A stretch of 64,000 nt of DNA from Silene latifolia. Taxonomy: Eukaryota > Streptophyta > Magnoliopsida > Caryophyllales > Caryophyllaceae. This document shows positions 55,745 through 64,000 of this stretch, one piece after another; position 1 is the first letter of the stretch; each line of letters opens with the position of its first letter. The notes beneath the pieces are model-generated. The model was given only the letters and a program-made list of their open reading frames with translations. It was not told the DNA's origin and searched no databases. The position numbers and the translations under genes are program-made. The stretch covers positions 46,646,002-46,710,001 of the forward strand of contig NC_133528.1 of the NCBI RefSeq assembly GCF_048544455.1. Reading direction: 5' to 3'.

Positions 55745-56350
55745 TGCAATTGGAGAAATTTTTAATGCACGTATAACCTTATTTCATGCACATATAACCT
55801 TATTTCATGCACATATAATCTTATTTCATGCCCATATCAAGAAAAACTTTTTATTGCACATAGAACCTTATTTCATGCACATAGAAGCTTATTTCATGCC
55901 CATATAAAATTAACGTCCTTAACCAACAGTAATTAGTATCATATAATATAATATAACTAACTGATGCAACTGAAAAACTTTTTAATGCACATAGAACCTT
56001 ATTTCATGCACATAGAACCTTATTTCATGCACATATAATCTTATTTCATGGTCATATAAAATTAACGCGTCCTTAGCCAAAAGTAAATAGTATCATAGTA
56101 TAACCAACTGATGCAACTGAAGAACCTTTTAATGCACATAGAACCTTATTTCATGCACATAGAACCTTATTTCATGCACATATAATATTATTTCATGGCC
56201 ATATAAAATTAACGCGTCCTTAGCCAACAGTAATTAGTATCATAATATAACCAACTGATGCAACTGAAGAACTTTTTAATGTAGATAGAACCTTATTTCA
56301 TGCACATACAGCCTTATTTCATGCACATAGAACCTTATTTCATGCGTTTA
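55745..56350 (+). repeat. Nested minisatellite (TTATTTCATGCACATA units in ~148-bp repeats)
   Basis: About 19-21 bp units (CTTATTTCATGCACATAGAAC) repeat two or three at a time within larger units of about 130-148 bp that start near TTTTTAATGCACATAG (about 55850, 55980, 56128 and 56275). The larger units also carry AAATTAACGCGTCCTTAGCC. Confidence 0.85.
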
Positions 56351-56706
56351 AATTATACATCAACAACTTTACTATTCCAAACATAGAACTACACATTCTT
56401 CTCAACTAGCAGACAGTCGTGCAAATTGACAGTCAAATTTCTCTTTTACAGTTTTTGATAGGCAATAGCTAATAATATCACTTATCTCAGTCAAATAATG
56501 CTACTTCAGTCCTAATAGGCAATGGCTAATTCTAAGAGTTAGAACTTAGAAGTTAGATAGCTTTGAGCTAGATAGCATTTTGTAGGCAAGAGTCTGACTA
56601 GCTCAACTTCAATATGAATAGAAATTTGTCACATATGTTCGACCTTTAAGCAAACACAGCATATCAATTTCACTTAACTACAGAACTTCAGGTTAGCGAA
56701 CCATAC

Positions 56707-56930
56707 CTTGAATTCCTTGTTCTACTTGTTAACTTGAATGTGGAGACACACTGAGGCATGGTTTACAAAACGACGTTTCCAAACTGTTTAGAAATAGTCC
56801 GAAAAACAACAATTAATAGTGAAAGGATAGACTTACATACACTAGCAAGAACATCTGTCCCAACACAAAAAAGCACGCCAGACAAGAAAGAATTGAATGG
56901 GAATGATCCAACTGTCGCCATATAAGCCAC
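56707..56930 (-). pseudogene. DAD1: Captured DAD1 (OST subunit) exons
   Basis: Exon 56930-56841 after an AAACAG acceptor encodes VAYMATVGSFPFNSFLSGVL then FCVGTDVLAS, which matches the second membrane segment of DAD1, a small subunit of the ER oligosaccharyltransferase. Exon 56750-56707, between CTCAG and GTATGG, encodes CLHIQVNK, a stop, then NKEFK, matching the next part of DAD1 with TAG in place of a glutamate codon. Flanking DAD1 exons were not found. The donor after the first exon has drifted (AGT/GTATGTAAG). It is a transduplicated fragment on the minus strand, with no expected function. Confidence 0.85.
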
Positions 56931-58426
56931 CTGTTTGAAACACATACGTTAGTGCACACGCGCGGAAAACATATCAAGCGACATCTGGAGAAGCAGAGCC
57001 ATGCACAAGATTGTCTCAATAGAGAATTATACTGAAGCAGTTCTTGTATTAGATGTCAGCAAAAGAAAGAAAAGTACAATCAAGAAAACAAGGAAACGAC
57101 ACTTTAATTGTAACTAAAATTGTGAATAGCAGTAACGTAATGTAATCAAGCGAGAGATATAGCAAAGAATAGTCTCGTGAATTAAAGAGAAATAAGTCCC
57201 CTTCTCCCAAATAAATACTAACTTTTGCAAAAGCCTAAGGGCCTAACCATATCAATGATATGAAACCACCCCTATTTTACCCTAAGCTTCATAATTGAGG
57301 AATATGATAGAGGAAATTAGAGTAATCCAGCCTGAAAGTGGAACGAAAAACTTAAACAGGACCTGAAACGACCCATCCTGATCAAATTAGACTGTTTTTC
57401 GAGTCTAGTTCAGTTTAATTTATCCATCCTGGTGTTGGGATCCTCTTAATTTCATACCCATGCAATAAAATAAGATACTCCGATTCACAATCACGTCACA
57501 AACAAGCTAAATTTAAACCATCGACCCAAGGCAAGACTCTCTCAAACAGAGTCAACCAATTTCGATTAAAGGGAGACATGGTGAAAGGAGATGAATGAAT
57601 TAATTCAGTTCCTTCTCTCGGAATGAACAAATGCTTACCCAAAGACTAACTACGAGCAGGCAAAGATAAACAACACCAGAAGGCGCAAACTTAATTAACC
57701 AAATGAGCCAACCAAATTGAACACTGAGAGTAATGGAGAACTAGCTTTCAGAATGTTACTAAACTGACGGCTTATAAGAGCAAGCCCAATTGATAGATTC
57801 ATTAAGCAAAAACTATATTTAAGTCGATGAGATAGTAAAAACCGTAAGAGTTTCTAAACCAAGAACAAAATAGTCGCAATTGGCGCGAAATCGATATCAC
57901 ACTTTGTCTGTCCCAAATTAACGTAACACTAGATACACAATCGTCATTAATTACATAAAAGCATGAATTTGTATCCTCTTCTTACCAAGCTTAGAGGCAA
58001 ACATAATTCTCAAGTAATTTACATTAAACTACGAATTTGTCAAAAAGTAACAATCAATTAGCTTTAATTAAAGAAACTACTACAAATTAGGGTTAAGCGC
58101 ACAATATATCCCAAAATAATTACAAGCATGGACAAATTAGGGAAAAAATGAACTATAATTGTTATTAATTTGATAAATATTACCTGAATTTGCAGGAATA
58201 ACACTCAGTTATGGCGATGGAAGCGAATATGAAGAGCGAAATTGTTGGCATTCGGATTTTGATGAATGAGTTCAATCAGACATTCAGGAATGTAAAGATC
58301 GAAAGGAGAGACAGTAAGAACGATATCGGTGTGAAAAAAAGAGGAGTGAGATTGGGAAATTTGTAAAATGACGGGTAACAAGGTTTATTAAATTTTGTTG
58401 ACTTAATCTCAGCCCTTCTGTTTATT
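56931..58426. other. Right arm of the TIR transposon, no clear genes
   Basis: AT-rich. On the minus strand a short exon-like stretch at about 58254-58190 (MPTISLFIFASIAITECYSC before CAG/GTAATA) could be the first exon of a chimeric transcript with the DAD1 exons. Otherwise nothing is recognised. Confidence 0.4.
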
Positions 58427-58490
58427 GAGATCTAACGGATGTGATTGGTTCTCACGGTTCTCATTATATTAGTGGTTCTCATAGGATCCC
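58427..58490 (-). repeat. Right terminal inverted repeat
   Basis: Inverted partner of 53041-53106. Confidence 0.75.
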
Positions 58491-58493
58491 AAA

Positions 58494-58494
<1 letters not shown>

Positions 58495-58577
<83 letters not shown>
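58495..58577. repeat. (TA)n microsatellite between two TIR elements
   Basis: About 40 TA units separating the right end of one element from the left end of the next. Confidence 0.95.
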
Positions 58578-58580
<3 letters not shown>

Positions 58581-59148
58581 GCGGGATCTCGTGAGTTGGG
58601 GTCTTATGGTGAGTTGTGAGTTGGGAAATCAAGGGTGAGATTAAAAGAAATCAAGGGCTGAGATTAAAAGATAAATTAGAAAAAAAAAAAAAAAAAAAAA
58701 TCGAAAAATACAAAAGCGCTGAAACATGAAAACAGAAACCTCATTCTAACGATATTCTCTCTCTCTCTACATCTCTCTACAAATCAAAAACAGAGAAAAC
58801 TCAAAAATCAGAACGCCGACTATAGAAAATTCATAAAAAACCTAATAAAATTACACAAAATCGTTGATTTTTAGCTGCAATCGAATTACAGGTAATGTAA
58901 ATTCGTTGATTTTTAGTATATTCAATCGTATTTTCGGAATTAATGTAAAAAACCTAATTAATGTAAAAATCGTTGATTTTTAGTGTAAATTCGTTGATTT
59001 TAATTGAATTCAATACTTGATTTTACTGTTTTCAGGTATAAAAGATGGACAACGAGATCAATAACAATGTTAGCGAAGAAATCAACTCGACAGTGAATAT
59101 GGAAACAGTAATGCGCTTTATTGATTCTTATCTCTTCATCCGCCGTTG

Positions 59149-59540
59149 TTTATAAATAAATTATTGATTTCTACGTGTTTCTCAAATTGTTATTCGATAT
59201 TATTGTACTGTCTGGCTTGTATTAGAGTAGAAAAAGAGAACTGTTATTCTGATATTAATGTACTATTATTAGCCTGAGTGTTTATAAATCAATTATTGAT
59301 TTCTATGTGTTTCTCAGCTGTTATTCTGATATTATTGTACTGTCTGGCTTGTATTAGAGTAGAAAAAGAGAACTGTTATTCTGATATTAATGTACTATTA
59401 TTAGCCTGAGTGTTTATAAATCAATTATTGATTTCTATGTGTTTCTCAAATTGTTATTCGATATTATTGTCTTTATGTCGGCTTGTATTATAAAGAGAAA
59501 AAGAGAAATGTTATTCTGATATTAATGTACTATTATTGTA
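59149..59540 (+). repeat. 132-bp tandem repeat, three copies
   Basis: Copies start at 59149, 59281 and 59413 with TTTATAAATCAATTATTGAT. Each contains TGTTATTCTGATATTAATG; the first two are nearly identical. It grades rightward into TTATTGTGATATTATTG-type simple repeats up to about 60000. Confidence 0.92.
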
Positions 59541-60194
59541 ACCGTACAGTAACATGATTATATTATTCGACTGTTATTGTGATATTATTGTAATATTATT
59601 GTGCTATTATTGTGCAGTAGCATGAAAATATATGCCTTGCAAAAGAGTAACATAATAAATACAGTATTATCTGTATGTAATAAAGTAGAATCGAAATCTT
59701 GTTATTCGATATTCTCGTACTATTATTGTAAAAAAGTAGAGAAACATGTTGATATTATTGTACTGTTATTCTGATATTATGCTACTATTGTTGTGATATT
59801 ATTGTGTTGTAGCGTGAAAATATACGGCTGATAAGAGAGTAGCATAAGATAAACACATTTAGTGTTATTGTGATGTTATTGATTGTCGTCTGTTTCACAC
59901 CTGCTGTTATCATACTGTTATTGTCACATTCGCAATGTTGATCTCTCCCCGTGCTCTTGTTATTGTGATGTTATTGTGATTTTGTTGTCCAATGATTTGT
60001 ACTCATTATATTAATTTATGTCATGAGATCTTTCTCTTGTGTCTATTGTTGAAGACAATGCGGTCTTACCTATTGGGGATTCTTCTAATAACAATATATA
60101 CCAGCCCAACTGTTCGGATTTAAGAAAACGATGAGTTTGTTTCAACTCTTCATTACAAGAAGACACCGGGGGAGTGAGCGGTGGGTAAGGACTG

Positions 60195-62402
60195 TTGAGA
60201 GTGATTTTACGCCTAAACGTGGCATGTTCTTTCTTACCTTGGAGGATGCGATGCGGTTCTACAAAGATATATGACGGCTTGCATGGATTTGATGTGAGAA
60301 GGTACACAAATGCGCAATATAAGGGGGCGTCAGCGTCAAATCACTGTGCAGAACAGATGGGGTATAGAGATATGAAAAGAAAAGCGCAACTTGAAGCAAC
60401 AAATCATGAAGTGGTAATTTGAGTACGAAGAGAGAACAAAGACCGACGAATTAGACGACTAAAGAAGCATGCTCGACAAGGTGTGGTGCAAGGCGCACAT
60501 GAGGTTGAGAACCTGTGAAAAAAAGACGACAGACAGTGGGTATATTGTGGATGTCTTTGTAGACGTTCACAATCACTCTCTTTACTCTGTCAAAAACAGG
60601 GAGTTCCAAAAGCTCTCAAGGGACGTCCATGACTACATTAAGAGGACCATTATTGATCATACTAAGCTCAACATAGGTCCAACATTGAGTTTCAAAATTC
60701 TCAAGGAATACTCAAATGGTTATCAGAATATCGGTGCCTCTTTGCTAGACTTCAAAAACATCAAACGAAATATCAAGTGTTACATTGGGGATAACGATGC
60801 TAAAATGTTCATTGGGCATTTCAAAATGCTGGCTGAAACAAAGGGGTTCTATTTTGCTTATGATCAGGATGAGAACAAATGCTTGACGAATGTTATTTGG
60901 GCTGATAAGGAAGGGATAAACAACTACAAGTTATATGGAGACACGATCTCGTTTGACCCTACTTATGGGACAAACAAATATTTCATGGTGTTTACTCCCT
61001 TCACCGGAGTAGACCACAACAAGAAGACGATAACTTTTGCAGCTTGGTTACTTGACTTCGAGAGTCAGCATTCATTTGAGTGGATTTTTAAAAAATTCCT
61101 CGAAGCAATGGGGAAAGCAAAGACAACCTCAATGTGTAATTACTGGACCGAGTGCCCGGAAATTAAAAAGCCCGCCCAAATGTCTTCAACCATTCTGTCC
61201 ACAAGTATTGCATGTGGCATATCATGCGAGAAAATGCCCGAGAAAGTGGGAAGGGCAATCGCAATGATACGGAATTTATGACCGACATAAATGCCGTTGT
61301 GTGGGATGTCGACCTCGAGCCACACGAATTTGAACAGAATCGGAAAATCGTTATTGAAGCCCATGGTATGGAAAGCAACCGGTGGTTGAAGTATGTCTTT
61401 GCAATCAGACAAAAGTGGATACCGGCATACTTTCGGGATCTGCCTCTAGGTTGTTTGTTGCGAACAACCCAGAGATCCGAAAGTTCAAACAGCTATTTCA
61501 AGCGGTTTGAAAGCCATTTTGGAACCCTCGTCGAGTTTTGGATGAGGTACAATTCCGCAATAGAGCAGCAAAGGCATACACAAAGGAGGATGGATAATGC
61601 CAATGAGCATAGTATGCTCGAGAAAGTAAGGCCGATGAAGGTAGAGATGCATGCCTCACATGTCTACACCCATCCTATCTTTGCGGACTTTCAGAATGAA
61701 GTCAAACATGTCATATGCAGCATGGGGGTCGGGGGTTTGACAACAGTAGGGGCAGTGGAGTACCATGACGTTCGTGATGGACTGAAGCACAGGAGCTTCC
61801 GAGTTGAATTTAACACCAAAACTAACGAGAGCAAATGTGCATGTAAGCTGTTTGAGAGGCATGGCATTGTTTGTCGCCATATACTGTGGGTGTGGAATGG
61901 TAGGCAGGTCCACAGGATACCTGACCCTTATGTCCTTGCTCGATGGACAAAGAAATCCTACGGGCCAGTTGTCCGAGATGAAAATGGAAAGGTGATAGAA
62001 GAGATTGATGAAGCTGACATCAAGAAAGCTGAGATGTCAAAGGTTTGGTCCGAGATTTATGCAAATGTCGGGGTGATGGACGGTTATGCTACGGTTAAAC
62101 ACATGAAGCAAGCTGCAGAAAATCCCGACACGGTTCAGGGAGAACATCACGGGACCAATGAACCGAAGACTAAAAACCAGGAAATCGAGGCTCTTCTAGG
62201 GCATCACACTTCAAATGATATTGACCTTCGACCGCCAAACAAGGCCAAGAATAAGGGCAGTGGCAAAAGATTAAGGTCCTCCAAAGAAAAGGTCAAGACC
62301 AAGCAACAAAAGAGGAAGCGAAGATGCGGTAACCGCAAGAAGTGGGAGAACCACAACAAGAGAACTTGTACTCTTTCATTTTTGAAAGTCCCCTTCCGAT
62401 GA
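60195..62402 (+). pseudogene. FAR1/FHY3-type MULE transposase, frameshifted
   Basis: The N-terminal FAR1 DNA-binding region is traceable (YDGLHGFDVRRYTNAQYKG). The MULE transposase core reads DTISFDPTYGTNKYFMVFTP with the first catalytic D, then FTGVDHNKKTITFAAWLLDF and HSFEWIFKKFLEAMGK. The second catalytic region near 61140 is damaged (VITGPS where VTD is expected). NVFNHSVHKYCMWHIM follows in another frame, and the frame changes several times between 61130 and 61270. The rest is open: RWLKYVFAIRQKWIPAYFRD, SNSYFKRF and LVEFWMRYNSAIEQQ with the E. A SWIM zinc finger follows (CACKLFERHGIVCRHIL), then a basic C-terminus. Transposase family clear, product broken. Confidence 0.88.
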
Positions 62403-62464
62403 CGATGATGAAGAAGAATCGAAAGCGAAGAGGTATGAATCGGACTAATACTCTCCTATTTTTG

Positions 62465-63122
62465 TAATGTTATCCTCTTATTCTTTGTTATTCCCCTATT
62501 ATTCTGTGTTACTCGCTATTCTTTCTTTGTTGTGTTATTCTCTTGCTATTCTTCTATTAATGTGTTGTTATTTTTTAATAGAAAACGGATATTCTTTGTG
62601 GAAATGGATAGTGTTCGCAATAGCAGAGAGTAGCCGCTAAATTTAGTCTCTTGCTATTCTCGCTATTAATATGTTGTTATTTCTATGCTATTAATGTTAT
62701 TCCACCGCTATTCTCGCTATTAATGTAGCTTCTAAATACTAAGCAAAAATTAAAGCAATATAAATCAGATGCATGAACTAACAAAAATTGCAGGAATATG
62801 TTATCCTTTTATTCTCCGTTATTCCCCTATTATTCTGTGTTACTCGCTATTCTGCTGCTTTGTTGTGTTATTCTACTGCTATTGTGCTATTAATGTGTTG
62901 TTATTTTTGAATAGAAAATGGATATTCTTGGTGGAAATGGATAGTGTTCGCAATAACAAAGCAGAGTAGCCGCTAAATTTAGATTCTTTGCTATTCTCGC
63001 TATTAATGTGTTGTTATTCTACTGCTATTAATGTTATTCTACTTGCTATTCTCGCTATTAATGTAGCTGCTAAATACTAAGCAAAAATTGCAGGAATATG
63101 AATCAGATGCATGAACTAACAA
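62465..63122 (+). repeat. ~335-bp tandem duplication
   Basis: Two copies (from about 62465 and 62800) both contain TTATTCCCCTATTATTCTGT, GGATAGTGTTCGCAATA and GAATCAGATGCATGAACTAAC. Rich in GCTATT/TTATTC runs. Confidence 0.88.
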
Positions 63123-63464
63123 AGACAAAAAAGACGCAAAAGACAGCGGCTACGATGAAGACCTCGCCTAAAAATGTCAAAGACTTTTACTATTTGTCAT
63201 TGTTTGAATTACATTTTAACCTAAAATGTATCTTCTAGATAATAAAGTGAGACCTACATTATATGAGAATTAATACTAGTTACTTTAATTTTTTTTGTTA
63301 GTATTATCTGACTGTTTTTTCACAAACCACCCACAAAAATAAAACTGCAAATTACACACTACAATAATAGTTGAATAATAACAGATTAGTAATATTTATA
63401 AAAAGCAGTTCCACTTTTCAGTTTTTATTAAAAACAGTTACCTAACCTAATCTAATATAATTAC

Positions 63465-63800
63465 AGGAAAACTGTTTGTATTCCCCAACCCCTATAAATA
63501 CTGCTATTGCGTGGTTTTAAAAAAAAACACACACACACTGAATAAGTACAGAAAAACTGTTTGTATTCAAGAAAAAACTCTGCATCTCCTCTGCAAAAAG
63601 GTAATTTCTTATCTGTTTTTTTTTTTGTTGGTAGACAGGTAATTTCTTATCTTTCTATACTTTATTACAGAAAAACTGTTTCTATTCCCCAAGCCCCTAT
63701 AAATTCGCTACTTGAGTAAAAAAACAAACACACACACTGAAAAAGTCCATTCCAAAAAAAAACTTTATCTCCTCTGCAAAAAGGTAATTTCTTATCTTTC
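63465..63800 (+). promoter_or_regulatory. Duplicated promoter/leader-like module with TATA boxes
   Basis: Two copies about 205 bp apart share AGAAAAACTGTTT.TATTCCCC, CCCCTATAAAT (TATA boxes at about 63501 and 63702), a CACACACAC run, and ATCTCCTCTGCAAAAAG followed by GTAATTTC, a good splice donor. This looks like a tandemly duplicated promoter plus first non-coding exon for the gene starting at 63969. Confidence 0.45.
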
Positions 63801-63968
63801 TATTCTTTATTTTTCTTTCATGTTTATTTTTCTTATCTGTCAACACTATACTCTATGCTGCAGAAAAGGTAATTCTCTTTCTTCTGCTTTGGTTTGCTTT
63901 TAATTTGGTTGAAATATTTTAAACATCTTTTTATAATGCAAAAAGTTTCATACTTCCAATGCTGCAGG

Positions 63969-64000
63969 ATGAGTGACGTAACTGACGATAGCCGAAGGTC
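63969..64000 (+). CDS. Possible gene start, truncated by the window edge
   Basis: ATG at 63969 lies two bases after a TGCTGCAG acceptor-like site and opens MSDVTDDSRR. Upstream donors at about 63782 and 63868 (AAAAG then GTAA) could splice to it. Only ten codons are visible, so product and reality are unknown. Confidence 0.3.
   Translation, partial: MSDVTDDSRR

Larger units (their letters stand above)
53041..58490. mobile_element. TIR DNA transposon in a (TA)n tract carrying gene fragments
   Basis: Ends are inverted repeats of about 60-65 bp. The left end reads GGGATCCGGTGAGAACCACT and ATAATGAGAACTGTGAGAACC; the right end on the minus strand reads GGGATCCTATGAGAACCACT and ATAATGAGAACCGTGAGAACC, both reaching a TAGATCT block. 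Both ends border (TA)n. No transposase was found. The cargo includes an unidentified spliced gene fragment, two tRNA-like modules, minisatellites and two DAD1 exons, a Pack-type arrangement. Superfamily is not certain; Mutator-like is one possibility. Confidence 0.7.
58578..64000 (+). mobile_element. Mutator-like element (FAR1-type), left part
   Basis: Starts GGCGGGATCTCGTGAGTTGGGG directly after the (TA)n tract, in the style of the neighbouring TIR element. It contains the FAR1/FHY3-type transposase remnant 60195-62402. The right terminus was not identified, and the element may end before the repeats at 63465. Exon-like leader sequence (58880-59110) ends in MDNEINNNVSEEINSTVNME near 59045. 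Confidence 0.55.

Noticed and set aside
56763-57019. Two longer frames over the DAD1 exon (56763-56945, 56813-57019)
   Set aside because: Only the 90-bp exon 56930-56841 matches DAD1; the extensions read through intron sequence.
60195-62402. FAR1/FHY3-like frame as a domesticated host transcription factor
   Set aside because: Multiple frame changes between 61130 and 61270, damaged second catalytic region and flanking TA-targeted element structure indicate a dead transposase.

Overview
This window looks like repeat-rich intergenic DNA from a eudicot plant nuclear genome. It is AT-rich, has spliced genes with GT-AG introns, and is dominated by LTR retrotransposons with tRNA-Asp and initiator-tRNA-Met primer sites, L1-type LINEs, a Helitron and Mutator-like elements. 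The Retand-like (Tat lineage) element would fit Caryophyllales, but that placement is an inference. No complete, undamaged host gene was seen; the best-preserved gene is carried by a retrotransposon. Gene annotations rest on reading motifs by eye.

Layout. 1-3451 is the 5' part of a minus-strand Athila-like Ty3/gypsy derivative: LTR 2220-3451, tRNA-Asp primer site, and a short broken gag carrying a 51-bp in-frame repeat full of TCGATCGA. 3452-3910 is the eroded 3' end of a Tat-type LTR. 3911-8423 is a decayed minus-strand Tat-lineage element (gag, protease, RT, RNase H). 8424-30786 is a large plus-strand Retand/Tat-like element: LTR remnant 8424-9004, gag, RT, two RNase H domains, integrase, then about 6 kb holding two genes on the opposite strand, then a full LTR 28419-30786. 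It is interrupted at 12215-18841 by a younger non-autonomous LTR element with identical 5-bp target duplications (TAATC).

30787-45957 is a four-level nest. An Athila-type LTR was hit by a LINE (32811-45690). The LINE was hit by a Ty1/copia element (35092-45284, TSD TAGAC). The 3' LTR of the copia element was hit by a 5'-truncated LINE (44044-44986, 15-bp TSD). 45958-51038 is a solo LTR inside another LINE, and it is itself interrupted by a Helitron (about 47043-50321) that captured a CML18-like calmodulin gene fragment. 53041-58490 is a TIR transposon sitting in a (TA)n tract. It carries two DAD1 exons, an unidentified spliced gene fragment, two convergent tRNA-like modules and minisatellites. 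58578-64000 starts a second TA-targeted element with a broken FAR1/FHY3-type MULE transposase. The window ends at what may be the first codons of another gene (63969).

The most notable content is the antisense gene pair in the Retand-like element. Gene A (27544 to 24555, minus) has seven GT-AG introns, apparently all phase 0, and encodes a plant-mobile-domain protein with an acidic N-terminus and a coiled-coil C-terminus. Gene B (23683 to 22145, minus) has its own TATA box and encodes a related, partly broken protein. A paired palindromic cassette (CGCAGC..GCTGCGCCTCTTC, twice, 30 bp apart) lies upstream of both antisense genes. It occurs three more times in the LTR, one of them just upstream of the LTR TATA box. 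This suggests shared control of the sense and antisense transcription units.
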